DNA of 64,000 nucleotides from Shewanella sp. Isolate11 (GCF_022398315.1 NZ_JAKEVF010000002.1:283278-347277), one strand, 5' to 3'; shown: positions 45,125-55,135, numbered from the stretch's first letter. The notes: generated by a model not told the origin, from the letters alone. Numbers and translations: made by a program.

Positions 45125-46063
45125 ATGACCTCTGTTTCTGTCGGTAATTTAATTGCAACCATTCAAGTTGGAAATACATTAGGTGAAGGTGTTTTCTGGG
45201 ATGATCAAAGCCAATCAATATGGTGGACAGATATTGAAGAGTCGACCATTTTTCAATACAACATCGACTCGCAGCAACTAAAACGATTCAGTATGCCGTA
45301 TCGAGTTGGCAGTTTTGCGCTTATTGAGCAAGATAGTCGTATTATTGCTGCTTTTGATAGAGGCATCGGTCTATATCAATTTGGTGATACTGACGTCGAG
45401 TGGTTAGCACAACCCGAATCTCATCTACCTTTTAATCGCTTTAACGACGGAAAAGTCGATAGGCAAGGGCGATTCTGGGCTGGGACTATGGTCGACAACA
45501 GTGACCGGTATGTGATGACGCCATTTAATTATGCAGTTCCATCACAAGATGAGCTCGGTGCGCTTTACTGTGTTGACCATCAAGCGAAGTGCTATAAAAC
45601 CTTATGCGGAATCGGCACCTCAAATAGCCTCTGTTGGAGCCCTGATAGTCAATATCTTTATCATGCTGATTCTACGAAACAAATGATTACTCGTTTTAAT
45701 TTTGACATTGAAAACTGCGCGTTAAGTCAAGCTTATGAGTTTGATAAAACTCCAATGTATTGCTGCCCTGATGGTGCGGATGTCGATGAGCAAGGCTTTG
45801 TATGGAGTGCCCAGTGGGGCGGCGGTCAAGTCGTACGATATGATCCTGATGGCAATGTTGTATTAAATTTTCCTGTGCCTATTACTAATCCAACCAATGT
45901 AGTTTTAGGGGGGAAGAATTTAGATTGGTTAATCATTACCAGTGCCAAACAAACCTTGTCAGAACAGCAATTAGCTAATGAGCCACAAGCCGGCGATCTA
46001 TTTATTTATCAGTTGCATGGTATAAAAGGGATTAAATCGACACGCTATAAACTTGCGAGATAA
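45125..46063 (+). CDS. SMP-30/gluconolactonase family lactonase, probable L-arabinolactonase
   Basis: A 312-residue six-bladed-propeller lactonase without a signal peptide. The divalent-metal ligands of the family can be placed at E21 (NTLGEGVFW), N167 (GIGTSNSLCW) and D216 (CCPDGADVD); RFNDGKVDRQGRFWAGTM is the other family signature. With the SDR dehydrogenase and the arabinonate-type dehydratase it would make L-arabinonate from L-arabinono-1,4-lactone. It stands alone at the edge of the locus with no clear AraR-like site, so membership rests on position and family. Confidence 0.8.
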   Translation: MTSVSVGNLIATIQVGNTLGEGVFWDDQSQSIWWTDIEESTIFQYNIDSQQLKRFSMPYRVGSFALIEQDSRIIAAFDRGIGLYQFGDTDVEWLAQPESHLPFNRFNDGKVDRQGRFWAGTMVDNSDRYVMTPFNYAVPSQDELGALYCVDHQAKCYKTLCGIGTSNSLCWSPDSQYLYHADSTKQMITRFNFDIENCALSQAYEFDKTPMYCCPDGADVDEQGFVWSAQWGGGQVVRYDPDGNVVLNFPVPITNPTNVVLGGKNLDWLIITSAKQTLSEQQLANEPQAGDLFIYQLHGIKGIKSTRYKLAR

Positions 46064-46147
46064 AGCGCTTTGTTTGTATCGACGCTATTTGGGTTGAAGT
46101 CTGATATCTGTTTAACGTCTAGATAATAATAGACATAAATAACAGAT

Positions 46148-46170
46148 ATAAAAAAACCAGCTTTCGCTGG
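46148..46170 (-). terminator. Terminator of the tRNA-Val pair
   Basis: On the minus strand CCAGC-GAAA-GCTGG is followed by seven T: a GNRA-loop intrinsic terminator downstream of both tRNAs. Confidence 0.88.
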
Positions 46171-46194
46171 CCTGTCTCTCGATATCGACGAGAG

Positions 46195-46271
46195 TGGTAC
46201 AACCGAGTGGATTCGAACCACCGACCCCCACCATGTCAAGGTGGTGCTCTAACCAACTGAGCTACGGTTGT
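46195..46271 (-). tRNA. tRNA-Val (GAC), copy 2
   Basis: The 77-nt sequence has acceptor arms ACAACCG/CGGTTGT, the anticodon stem CCACC-TTGACAT-GGTGG with anticodon GAC, the TTCGAATC T-loop, discriminator A and an encoded CCA. It is identical to the copy at 46297-46373. Confidence 0.97.
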
Positions 46272-46296
46272 ATTGTCAATTTCTATTGATAAAGCT

Positions 46297-46373
46297 TGGT
46301 ACAACCGAGTGGATTCGAACCACCGACCCCCACCATGTCAAGGTGGTGCTCTAACCAACTGAGCTACGGTTGT
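46297..46373 (-). tRNA. tRNA-Val (GAC), copy 1
   Basis: Identical in all 77 nt to the next copy, 25 bp apart. Both are read from the promoter upstream at about 46416-46445. The encoded CCA and all four stems are intact. Confidence 0.97.
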
Positions 46374-46415
46374 ATTGCTTTAACTGTTTATCGGCTTCGC
46401 CAATGAACGTGCGCT

Positions 46416-46445
46416 ATATTAAGTGGGTTGCACACCAGGTTGCAA
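46416..46445 (-). promoter_or_regulatory. Probable sigma70 promoter of the tRNA-Val pair
   Basis: On the minus strand TTGCAA (46445-46440) and TAATAT (46421-46416) are separated by 18 bp, followed by a GC-rich discriminator (AGCGCACG) usual for stable-RNA genes. Confidence 0.55.
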
Positions 46446-46608
46446 GTAAAAAATCGCATAATGTGGTTTAAGCGGTGATTTGCTGTGCAACTGGTAATTT
46501 TATCAAGCTAACAGACGCTATTTGGTGATTAATACTGCCTAAACAAGATGTTTTGTCTGTTTAAATTCCTTTGCACATTTATCTATAGTCATTATTGAAG
46601 TCAGAATA

Positions 46609-47976
46609 TTAAGACTGAGCTGTGGCCTGATTAATTAAATGCCTATCTTGGATATATTTGAGTCGTAGGGCGAATAACAAGGCGGCTGAAGTTAATCCTG
46701 CGATCAAACCAATCCAAAAACCATGAGCTCCCATTGCTGGTACTATGACGTCGGTTTGAGCCAGTAAATAGCCAACTAACATCCCAACAGCCCAATAGGA
46801 AAACAGTGTAATGTAAAACGCACTGCGGGTATCTTTATAGCCACGAAGCGCACCTGCTGCGACAACTTGAACCGAATCTGATAATTGATACAGCGCTGCT
46901 AAAAACATCAAACTACTCGCTAAGGCAATTACTTCAGGATTATTGTTGTAGAGCAGGGCAATTTGTGTGCGAAAGAGTACCGTAATAATCGCAGTGACTA
47001 GGGCTAAACTAAAGGCGATAATTAAACCAACTTTAGTGACCAATTTTGCCACCTCAATTTTATCTTGTCCTAAGTAGTACCCTACGCGTATCGATACCGC
47101 TATCCCTATAGAGAGTGGCAACATAAATACAATCGATGAAAAGTTAAGTGCTATTTGATGTCCTGCGACCACATTGGCACCCAGTGGGGCTAATAACAGG
47201 GCAATAATTGCAAACAAGCTGACTTCGAATAGTAATGCTAACGCGATTGGCATTCCATGTTTAGTCATGCGCCACATGGTAGCAAAGTGGGGTTTATGAA
47301 ATGCCTTGAACGGTGCTAGTGCTTTAAATTTATGGTGAAGTTGCATATAGATGATCATGGCAATAAACATGGCCCAAAAAACTAATGCCGTTGCTATACC
47401 ACAACCCGCACCACCCATTGCGGGCATGCCTAAATGACCGTAGATAAAGATATAGTTAGCGGGAATGTTTACTGCTAAGCCTACAAAACCGATGATCATC
47501 GTGGGTAAGGTATAAGAGATCCCCTCACTGCAGCCTCGTAATACTTGGTAAAGTACAAATGCAGGTACGCCCCAAGCAAATCCATACAGGTATTGAACAC
47601 TGAGTTTGGCTAAGTTGGGCTCCAATGCCATCCAATTAAGGATCACTGGCGCAAAAAGCAGAAAAGCTATCACAACTACGCTGCCAATTATGGCAATATA
47701 GGCAGCCTGAAATGCGATAGGTTGTATCGATTTTTGGTCGTCTGCACCATGATGATGAGCAAATACCGGCGTGAAGGCCATAAGTAAACCTTGGACAAAT
47801 AGCAGTGCTGGCAACCATAAACTGCCGCCAATAGCCACTGCAGCCATATCGAGCGCGCTCACTCGACCGGCCATAACGGTATCGATAAATCCCATCATTG
47901 TTTGAGTAATTTGTGCAATGAGTACCGGGAGCGCTAAGTGAATGAGCTTTTTGGCTTGAAAGCTGAATTGATTCAT
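46609..47976 (-). CDS. mdtK: MATE-family multidrug efflux transporter (NorM/MdtK)
   Basis: A 455-residue inner-membrane antiporter with 12 helices, exporting cationic drugs in exchange for Na+ or H+. MATE hallmarks include ALPVLIAQITQTMMGFIDTVMAGRVSALDMAAVAIG and VVAAGALRGYKDTR (each half carries one). It is divergent from ribE across 31 bp, the same pairing as mdtK and ribC in E. coli. No local regulator is seen. Confidence 0.9.
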   Translation of the reverse strand: MNQFSFQAKKLIHLALPVLIAQITQTMMGFIDTVMAGRVSALDMAAVAIGGSLWLPALLFVQGLLMAFTPVFAHHHGADDQKSIQPIAFQAAYIAIIGSVVVIAFLLFAPVILNWMALEPNLAKLSVQYLYGFAWGVPAFVLYQVLRGCSEGISYTLPTMIIGFVGLAVNIPANYIFIYGHLGMPAMGGAGCGIATALVFWAMFIAMIIYMQLHHKFKALAPFKAFHKPHFATMWRMTKHGMPIALALLFEVSLFAIIALLLAPLGANVVAGHQIALNFSSIVFMLPLSIGIAVSIRVGYYLGQDKIEVAKLVTKVGLIIAFSLALVTAIITVLFRTQIALLYNNNPEVIALASSLMFLAALYQLSDSVQVVAAGALRGYKDTRSAFYITLFSYWAVGMLVGYLLAQTDVIVPAMGAHGFWIGLIAGLTSAALLFALRLKYIQDRHLINQATAQS

Positions 47977-48007
47977 TAAGAGAAAGCCTTAATACAGCGA
48001 GTTAATT

Positions 48008-48628
48008 ATGTTTACAGGTATTGTTCAAGCCACTTGTGAAGTTGTGGCAATAACTAAAAAAGATGGACTTAACACATTAGAAATCGCACTGCCGCCTTTA
48101 TTGACTGAGAAACTGGTTACAGGTGCAAGCGTAGCCAATAATGGTGTCTGTTTAACCGTAACTAAGATTGCCGATGATAGGGTGTTTTTTGATGTAATGG
48201 AAGAGACTTTAGCGATAACTAATCTGTCTAAGTTAACCTTAGGCTCTCAAGTTAATATCGAGCGCTCTTTAACCTTTGGCAGTGAAATTGGGGGGCATAT
48301 TTTATCGGGCCATGTGCACACTCAGGCCAAAGTGATAGAGGTTAGTAATACAGACGAACATTTTGATTTAACACTTGAAGTTAATCCTAGATGGATGAAC
48401 TACATTTTGTATAAAGGGTTTGTTGGTGTGAATGGCTGTAGTTTAACCGTGGGCGAGGTGACAGAGACTAGCTTTAAGCTGCATTTGATCCCAGAAACCT
48501 TATCTTTGACCAATTTAAGTGAATGCCAAGTCGGTAATCATTTAAATATTGAGATCGACAGTCAAACCCAAGCAATTGTTGATACCGTTGAGCGAGTATT
48601 AGCTAAGCGATTTTCACAAGCAATTTAA
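48008..48628 (+). CDS. ribE: Riboflavin synthase, alpha subunit
   Basis: The enzyme dismutates two molecules of 6,7-dimethyl-8-ribityllumazine to riboflavin. The 206 residues hold two lumazine-binding repeats (about 1-97 and 98-195). The conserved N-terminus MFTGIVQ, GASVANNGVCLTV and the second-repeat VGVNGCSLTVGEV are present. It stands alone here, not with other rib genes, and no FMN riboswitch fits in the 31-bp upstream gap. Confidence 0.95.
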   Translation: MFTGIVQATCEVVAITKKDGLNTLEIALPPLLTEKLVTGASVANNGVCLTVTKIADDRVFFDVMEETLAITNLSKLTLGSQVNIERSLTFGSEIGGHILSGHVHTQAKVIEVSNTDEHFDLTLEVNPRWMNYILYKGFVGVNGCSLTVGEVTETSFKLHLIPETLSLTNLSECQVGNHLNIEIDSQTQAIVDTVERVLAKRFSQAI

Positions 48629-48630
48629 TC

Positions 48631-48831
48631 TTAGTAAACCTGTTCATCATCCGCATCAATATAAAGCTCAACTTTATGATGTTGCGGGTCGATGTGCATT
48701 CTCATGTGGATCGGATTACAGCAGATCTGGCAATCATCGTAATATTCTTGATCACCACTAGAAGTGTCGATATTAATATGTTGATGATGCCCACAATGGG
48801 GGCAGCTAATGACTTTGTCTATAATTTTCAT
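48631..48831 (-). CDS. Small CPXCG-type cysteine-rich protein
   Basis: A 66-residue protein with two cysteine pairs, CPHCGH and CQICCNP, likely a single zinc ribbon; the rest is acidic (YIDADDEQVY). Proteins of this type are widespread in gammaproteobacteria, and their function is unknown. It lies tail to tail with ribE, 2 bp apart. Confidence 0.82.
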   Translation of the reverse strand: MKIIDKVISCPHCGHHQHINIDTSSGDQEYYDDCQICCNPIHMRMHIDPQHHKVELYIDADDEQVY

Positions 48832-48967
48832 GGCTCGTGACTCCGGGTTGTCGAGCGCTTTGAGTTTATGTGATTTAAGTAGCTAGGCTTATTGGTTAGC
48901 CTATTTCTTAGGCATTTTTGATGACTTATCAAGTGCTGCCCATAGGCTTATAAGTGTAGATTAAAGG

Positions 48968-49204
48968 TTATTGTTTAGCCCACATATCACGCTCTGTAGT
49001 TTCATTTTCAAGATGTTCACTTAAGGCTTGTAAATTAAGGTTTAGCTCTTGAGCTATTTCCGTTTCTAGATCTTGCTTGCTAATCAACAATGTAGTGTTC
49101 ACCTCTTGCTGGTTTAACAATCTTTGTAAATGTTCAACTTGAGTTCCTGAGTCAATTTCAGTTGGCAATGAAATCGTCACAGCTAATAAGACAAGATTTA
49201 ACAT
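48968..49204 (-). CDS. Small hypothetical protein
   Basis: A 78-residue product that I do not recognise. A strong Shine-Dalgarno AAGGAGGT (49211-49218) sits at the right distance from the ATG. The first residues MLNLVLLAVTISLP are hydrophobic, possibly a short export signal or anchor. The rest is acidic, rich in Gln, Glu and Leu and probably alpha-helical or coiled coil (VEHLQRLLNQQE, LQALSEHLENET). It is flanked by unrelated genes. Confidence 0.6.
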   Translation of the reverse strand: MLNLVLLAVTISLPTEIDSGTQVEHLQRLLNQQEVNTTLLISKQDLETEIAQELNLNLQALSEHLENETTERDMWAKQ

Positions 49205-49447
49205 GGTTTAACCTCCTTGATTAAATTGTCATTAGTTTAGGAAGACTTGATGAATGATGGATGACAGCCAAGTTGACAATTGATGACAATTTAAATGTGA
49301 CTAAAGCCATTAAAGGTCGCTTATTAATGGCTTATGCCTTGCGATCTTGGGGCAGGAAACCTAGAATGTCAGCCCTGCACTGAGGAATCACAAGACTCCA
49401 GTAATGTTTTGCTCTTCAGATGCTTATTTTCTTTCTCATATTGATAC

Positions 49448-49477
49448 CAAGTGGCCCTACGTGGGGGTCACCACTGG
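49448..49477 (+). promoter_or_regulatory. Putative ThrS translational operator (tRNA-Thr anticodon mimic)
   Basis: The leader just before the thrS ribosome binding site (AAGGA, 49480-49484) folds as CC-A-AGTGG / CCACT-GG with an inner CCC / GGG stem. The loop TACGTGG has 7 nt and places CGT where an anticodon would be; tRNA-Thr has CGU. In E. coli, ThrS represses its own mRNA by binding a hairpin of this kind at this position. The fold is predicted by eye. Confidence 0.55.
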
Positions 49478-49490
49478 ATAAGGATTTTAC

Positions 49491-51419
49491 ATGCCTGTAA
49501 TTACACTTCCTGATGGCAGTAAGCGTGAATTCGCACATGCTGTATCTACTCTCGATGTCGCCGCTGATATTGGTCCTGGTTTAGCTAAAGCTTGTATCGC
49601 TGGTCGAGTGAATGGCGAGCTTAAAGATGCTTGCGATCTTATTGAAACAGATTCAGAGCTTTCTATCATCACAGCTAAAGATGACGAAGGTGTTGAGATT
49701 TTACGTCACTCTTGTGCCCACCTTCTAGGTCATGCCATTAAGCAAATGTGGCCTGAAACCAAAATGGCTATCGGTCCAGTGATTGATAACGGCTTTTATT
49801 ATGATATCGACTTAGATCATAAGCTGACTGATGAAGACATTGCCGAGCTTGAAAAGCGTATGCTGTCTCTTGCCAAAACCAATTATGATGTGGTTAAGAA
49901 AGTGGTTAGCTGGCAAGAAGCGCGTGATACATTTGAATCACGTGGTGAAGTGTACAAAATGGCGATTTTAGATGAGAACATCAGTAAGGATGATTCTCCC
50001 GCCCTTTATCATCACGAAGAATATACTGACATGTGTCGTGGACCTCATGTACCTAACATGAAGTTCTGTCATCATTTTAAGTTAATGAGTGTCGCTGGTG
50101 CCTACTGGCGTGGTAACTCAGACAATAAGATGCTGCAACGTGTATATGGCACGGCTTGGGCCGATAAAAAAGCCTTAAAAACCCATCTTAACCGCTTAGA
50201 AGAAGCTGCTAAGCGTGATCACCGTAAGATTGGTAAACAGTTAGACCTATATCATATGCAAGAAGAAGCACCGGGAATGGTGTTCTGGCATAACGATGGT
50301 TGGAGCTTGTTCCTAGAGCTTGAAAAGTTCATTCGTCAAAAATTAGGTCAATACACTTATCAAGAAGTGAAAGGTCCGTTGATGATGGACAGATTACTGT
50401 GGGAACGCAGTGGGCACTGGGATAAATATGCAGAAGCGATGTTTACAACTCAGTCGGAAAATCGTGAATACGCTATTAAGCCGATGAACTGTCCAGGTCA
50501 TGTGCAGATCTTCAACCAAGGCTTAAAGTCATACCGTGACTTGCCGTTACGTATGGCGGAATTTGGTTGTTGTCATCGTAATGAGCCATCGGGTTCTCTT
50601 CACGGACTGATGCGCGTTCGTGGTTTTACTCAAGATGATGCGCACGTTTTCTGTACTGAAGAGCAAGTTCAACAGGAAGTCAGTGGCTGTATCAAGATGG
50701 TTTATGACACATACGAAACCTTTGGTTTTAAAGATATCGTAGTGAAACTATCGACACGTCCTGAAAAACGAATCGGTGATGATGCGATGTGGGATCGTGC
50801 CGAGCAAGCCTTGATGGACGCTTTAACTGCAAACGATATTGAATATGAAATCTTACCGGGTGAGGGTGCTTTCTACGGGCCAAAAATTGAGTTCACGCTA
50901 CATGACTGTTTAGATAGAGCATGGCAATGTGGTACTGTGCAGCTTGATTATGCACTTCCAGGTCGTTTGGGAGCCACTTATGTTGCTGAAGATAACAGCC
51001 GTCAAACTCCTGTAATGATCCACCGTGCAATTTTGGGGTCATTAGAACGTTTCCTTGGTATTTTGATCGAGGAATATGCAGGTAAATTCCCAACTTGGTT
51101 AGCACCGGTTCAAGCCGTTGTGATGAATATCACCGATAAACAATCGGAATATGTTGACGAAGTGGTCAATTTATTTAAAGATCAGGGAATTCGTGCCTCG
51201 AAAGACTTGAGGAATGAAAAGATAGGCTTTAAAATACGCGAACACACCTTAAGGCGTGTTCCCTATTTATTGGTCGTTGGTGATCAAGAAATGGAAAATA
51301 GGGAAGTTGCGGTGCGAACCAGAGATGGTGTCGACCTTGGCAAGATGAAAATCGACGATTTTGCAGCCAAAGTCACACAACAAATTTCGCTCCGTAGTCT
51401 AAATTTGTTGGAGGAATAG
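49491..51419 (+). CDS. thrS: Threonyl-tRNA synthetase
   Basis: A class II synthetase of 642 residues, as in E. coli. The order is the TGS domain (1-62), the editing domain (about 63-240; [13 protein letters not shown]), the catalytic core and the anticodon-binding domain. The active-site zinc ligands sit at exactly the E. coli positions C334 (NCPGH), H385 (DDAHVF) and H511 (VMIHRA). It is the first gene of thrS-infC-rpmI-rplT. A hairpin resembling a tRNA-Thr anticodon arm precedes the ribosome binding site, suggesting autogenous control. Confidence 0.97.
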   Translation: MPVITLPDGSKREFAHAVSTLDVAADIGPGLAKACIAGRVNGELKDACDLIETDSELSIITAKDDEGVEILRHSCAHLLGHAIKQMWPETKMAIGPVIDNGFYYDIDLDHKLTDEDIAELEKRMLSLAKTNYDVVKKVVSWQEARDTFESRGEVYKMAILDENISKDDSPALYHHEEYTDMCRGPHVPNMKFCHHFKLMSVAGAYWRGNSDNKMLQRVYGTAWADKKALKTHLNRLEEAAKRDHRKIGKQLDLYHMQEEAPGMVFWHNDGWSLFLELEKFIRQKLGQYTYQEVKGPLMMDRLLWERSGHWDKYAEAMFTTQSENREYAIKPMNCPGHVQIFNQGLKSYRDLPLRMAEFGCCHRNEPSGSLHGLMRVRGFTQDDAHVFCTEEQVQQEVSGCIKMVYDTYETFGFKDIVVKLSTRPEKRIGDDAMWDRAEQALMDALTANDIEYEILPGEGAFYGPKIEFTLHDCLDRAWQCGTVQLDYALPGRLGATYVAEDNSRQTPVMIHRAILGSLERFLGILIEEYAGKFPTWLAPVQAVVMNITDKQSEYVDEVVNLFKDQGIRASKDLRNEKIGFKIREHTLRRVPYLLVVGDQEMENREVAVRTRDGVDLGKMKIDDFAAKVTQQISLRSLNLLEE

Positions 51420-51422
51420 GTC

Positions 51423-51965
51423 ATAAAGATCAAGAAAACAGACGTGCGTAAAGCAGCGGCGAATAGAATTAACGAGCTCATTGTGGGCGTATCAGAAGTA
51501 CGTTTAAATGGGTTAGACGGAGAGACTATCGGTATTGTAAGTTTGCGTGAAGCGCAAGAACTTGCAGACGAAGCAGGGGTAGATCTAGTAGAGATCAGTC
51601 CAAATGCTGAACCGCCTGTATGTCGCATAATGGACTACGGAAAGTATCTTTTTGATAAGGCTAAAGCCCAAAAAGAACAAAAGAAGAAGCAGAAACAGAT
51701 ACAGGTGAAGGAAATTAAATTCCGTCCCGGTACTGACGAAAACGACTATCAGGTAAAACTACGCAACCTGAAGCGTTTTCTAGAAGACGGCGACAAAGCG
51801 AAAGTAACGCTGCGTTTCCGTGGTCGTGAGATGGCTCACCAAAGTCTTGGTATGAATCTTTTGAATCGTATTAAAGACGACTTGGCTGAACTAGCAGTTG
51901 TTGAGGCTTTTCCAAAAATGGAAGGTCGTCAGGCTGTGATGGTTCTCGCACCGAAAAAGAAATAG
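51423..51965 (+). CDS. infC: Translation initiation factor IF-3, with AUA start codon
   Basis: IF-3 keeps the 30S subunit free and checks the initiator codon. From the ATA at 51423 the product is 180 residues, the length of E. coli IF-3. No ATG or good alternative exists near the conserved N-terminus ([20 protein letters not shown]); GGAGG (51410-51414) is 8 nt before the ATA, while an in-frame GTG at 51444 lacks a site. E. coli infC uses AUU, and such codons let IF-3 repress itself. [17 protein letters not shown] and [17 protein letters not shown] are family marks. Confidence 0.9.
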   Translation: MKIKKTDVRKAAANRINELIVGVSEVRLNGLDGETIGIVSLREAQELADEAGVDLVEISPNAEPPVCRIMDYGKYLFDKAKAQKEQKKKQKQIQVKEIKFRPGTDENDYQVKLRNLKRFLEDGDKAKVTLRFRGREMAHQSLGMNLLNRIKDDLAELAVVEAFPKMEGRQAVMVLAPKKK

Positions 51966-52051
51966 TAAGGCAACCAATAAAAGTAGCAGGGACCTGTAGG
52001 GACTCTGCTCGCCTTGCGTTTTATTAATGTCCCAATGCGGAGTTTTAGCAA
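51966..52051 (+). promoter_or_regulatory. infC-rpmI spacer, possible L20 autoregulatory leader
   Basis: GGGAC occurs twice (51989-51993, 51999-52003) and GTCCC once (52029-52033), just before the rpmI ribosome binding site; AGCAG/CTGCT can close a local stem. In E. coli L20 represses rpmI-rplT through a pseudoknot in this spacer. The pairing here is by eye only. Confidence 0.35.
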
Positions 52052-52246
52052 ATGCCTAAAATGAAAACAGACAAGGGTGTACAAAAGCGTTTTAAGAAAA
52101 CCGCTAATGGTTTCAAGCGCAAGCAAGCCCATTTACGTCATATTTTGACAAAGAAGAGCACTAAGCGTAAACGTCACTTACGTGCTAAATGTTTAGTAGC
52201 TAAGTCTGATGTGCCAGCAATTGCACGTCAACTACCATACGCTTAA
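52052..52246 (+). CDS. rpmI: Ribosomal protein L35
   Basis: A 64-residue basic protein ([21 protein letters not shown]) of the large subunit. Length and sequence are typical. It lies 18 bp before rplT. Confidence 0.97.
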   Translation: MPKMKTDKGVQKRFKKTANGFKRKQAHLRHILTKKSTKRKRHLRAKCLVAKSDVPAIARQLPYA

Positions 52247-52264
52247 TTAGAGGAGTAAAGAACA

Positions 52265-52624
52265 ATGCCTAGAGTTAAGCGTGGTGTAACCGCTCGTGCT
52301 AGTCACAAGAAAGTACTAAAACTTGCTAAAGGTTATTATGGTGCTCGCTCACGTACTTTCCGTGTAGCTAAGCAAGCTGTAATCAAAGCTGGTCAATATG
52401 CTTACCGTGACCGTCGTCAAAAGAAACGTCAATTCCGTCAACTATGGATTGCACGTATCAATGCGGCTTCTCGTCAAAATGGTCTGTCTTATAGCCGTTT
52501 CATCAACGGTCTTAAGAAAGCGTCTATCGAAATCGATCGTAAGATTTTGGCTGACATCGCTGTATTCGACAAAGTTGTATTTGCAACTTTAGTTGAAAAA
52601 GCAAAAGAAGCATTAGCTAAGTAA
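52265..52624 (+). CDS. rplT: Ribosomal protein L20
   Basis: A 119-residue large-subunit protein needed for 50S assembly and, in enterobacteria, a repressor of its own operon. The basic N-terminal extension ([20 protein letters not shown]) and the globular half ([20 protein letters not shown]) are intact. It is the last gene of the operon, with GAGGAG before the ATG. Confidence 0.97.
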   Translation: MPRVKRGVTARASHKKVLKLAKGYYGARSRTFRVAKQAVIKAGQYAYRDRRQKKRQFRQLWIARINAASRQNGLSYSRFINGLKKASIEIDRKILADIAVFDKVVFATLVEKAKEALAK

Positions 52625-52640
52625 TTAGTATTTATTGCTT

Positions 52641-52669
52641 AAAAAGGGGCCCTATGGCCCCTTTTTTTA
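52641..52669 (+). terminator. Terminator after rplT
   Basis: AAAAAGGGGCC pairs with GGCCCCTTTTT, with more T following. Confidence 0.92.
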
Positions 52670-52691
52670 TAGCTAAACCTCATCGTTTAGG

Positions 52692-52876
52692 CTGTAATAC
52701 CAATCAAAGTAAATTAGAGATCAGCCCGTTTGTAACAGAAAGGGCGCAGGAAAAATTGTCGAGAATAAGTCGTAAATTGCAGTAACTAGTTATTCTAATT
52801 ACAAAATTTACAATACGGTTATTGGCGATTTTAACAAGCAAGAATGATCAGATAATTACTGCGATTGGTATAACAT
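52692..52876. mobile_element. Inverted-repeat element, MITE-like, about 183 bp
   Basis: The left end TGTAATACCAATCAAAGTAA and, on the minus strand, the right end TGTTATACCAATCGCAGTAA match at 17 of 20 bases. The inside is AT-rich without coding capacity. The ATACCAATC end is of a type I associate with small repeats in Shewanella and Vibrio. Exact ends and target duplication are uncertain. Confidence 0.6.
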
Positions 52877-52882
52877 CAGATA

Positions 52883-52911
52883 TAAAAAAAGCAGACTCTG
52901 TCTGCTTTTTA
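52883..52911 (-). terminator. Terminator of trxB
   Basis: AGCAGAC pairs with GTCTGCT around TCT; the A-run to its left becomes the T-run for the minus strand. A T-run on the right makes it potentially bidirectional. Confidence 0.85.
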
Positions 52912-52935
52912 ATCATTCAAATGGTTAGTTAGATG

Positions 52936-53964
<1,029 letters not shown>

Positions 53965-53974
53965 TTATCTTAAT

Positions 53975-54003
53975 CGAAAAAGGGAGCCGAATGGCTCCCT
54001 TAA
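53975..54003 (-). terminator. Terminator of ald
   Basis: GGGAGCC-GAAT-GGCTCCC; read on the minus strand it is followed by TTTTT. Confidence 0.88.
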
Positions 54004-54019
54004 GCTATGAGTTTATCGA

Positions 54020-55135
54020 TTAGTTAAGCAAAACACTTGGATCGACAAATTCAAGGTTTAATGCATCAGATACTTCTTTACAAGTGATCTTACCGTGCAT
54101 CACATTTAGACCATTTAATAAGTGCTTATCTTGAAGCAATGCTTCACGGTAACCCAGATCAGCAAGCTTGATGATATAAGGAAGCGTAGCATTGTTCAGT
54201 GCAAATGTTGATGTGCGAGCTACAGCACCAGGCATGTTAGCTACACAGTAATGAACAACATCATCAACAATATAAGTAGGATCTTGGTGCGTGGTTGCAT
54301 GTGAAGTTTCAACACAACCACCTTGGTCGATTGCAACGTCAACAATTGCGCTACCTGGCTTCATGGCCTTGATGTGTTCCTTGGTGACCAATTTAGGTGC
54401 AGCTGCACCAGGAACCAAAACACCACCAATGACTAAGTCAGCTTCAAGAACATGTTTCTCGATTGCATCAGCAGTTGAGTAGATAGCCTTAACACGGTTA
54501 TCAAACTGGGCATTTAAACGACGTAGAGCATCGATACTACGATCTAAGATAACAACATCAGCGCCTAAGCCGACAGCCATTTGTGCAGCATTGGTACCCA
54601 CCATACCACCACCGATGATAACAACCTTAGCGGGTTCAACACCCGGAACACCACCAAGTAGCATGCCGCGTCCACCCATCGACTTTTCTAACGCCATTGC
54701 ACCGGCTTGAATTGACATACGACCAGCTACTTCTGACATTGGTGCCAATAATGGAAGACCACCACGATTATCGGTAACAGTTTCATATGCTATACAAACA
54801 GCGCCACTTTTAACCAAGTCTTCGGTTTGTGGAAGATCTGGTGCTAAGTGAAGATAGGTAAATAACAACTGATCTTCACGTAACATAGCACGTTCAACTG
54901 CTTGTGGTTCTTTAACCTTCACAATCATGTCAGTCTTAGCAAACACTTCAGCTGCAGTAGCTAAAATAGATGCACCAACATCGATATAATCTTGATCACT
55001 AAAGCCGATGCCTGCACCCGCATTGGTCTCAACAAAAACCTCATGACCTCTTAAAGTCAGTTCACGGACACTTGACGGAACCATACCAACACGATATTCG
55101 TGGTTTTTGATTTCTTTAGGTACACCAATTATCAT
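54020..55135 (-). CDS. ald: Alanine dehydrogenase
   Basis: NAD-dependent, reversible conversion of L-alanine to pyruvate and ammonia. The 371-residue product begins MIIGVPKEIKNHEYRVG, with the family's catalytic Lys and His regions (VKVKEP, YLHLAPD) and the NAD-binding VVIIGGGMVGTNAAQMAVGLGADV. It is divergent from an Lrp homologue, which probably controls it in response to leucine or alanine; the 179-bp space should hold both promoters. Confidence 0.95.
   Translation of the reverse strand: MIIGVPKEIKNHEYRVGMVPSSVRELTLRGHEVFVETNAGAGIGFSDQDYIDVGASILATAAEVFAKTDMIVKVKEPQAVERAMLREDQLLFTYLHLAPDLPQTEDLVKSGAVCIAYETVTDNRGGLPLLAPMSEVAGRMSIQAGAMALEKSMGGRGMLLGGVPGVEPAKVVIIGGGMVGTNAAQMAVGLGADVVILDRSIDALRRLNAQFDNRVKAIYSTADAIEKHVLEADLVIGGVLVPGAAAPKLVTKEHIKAMKPGSAIVDVAIDQGGCVETSHATTHQDPTYIVDDVVHYCVANMPGAVARTSTFALNNATLPYIIKLADLGYREALLQDKHLLNGLNVMHGKITCKEVSDALNLEFVDPSVLLN

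Noticed and set aside
46195..46373. tRNA-Val pair as an integration site of a genomic island
   Set aside because: No integrase and no partial tRNA 3' repeat is seen beside it; the arabinose locus ends before it without mobility genes.
47977..48007. FMN riboswitch before ribE
   Set aside because: The gap is only 31 bp, too short for the RFN element.
49340..49440. A second tRNA-like arm upstream in the thrS leader
   Set aside because: CTGAGG/CTCCAG pairing is imperfect and no anticodon-like loop was found.
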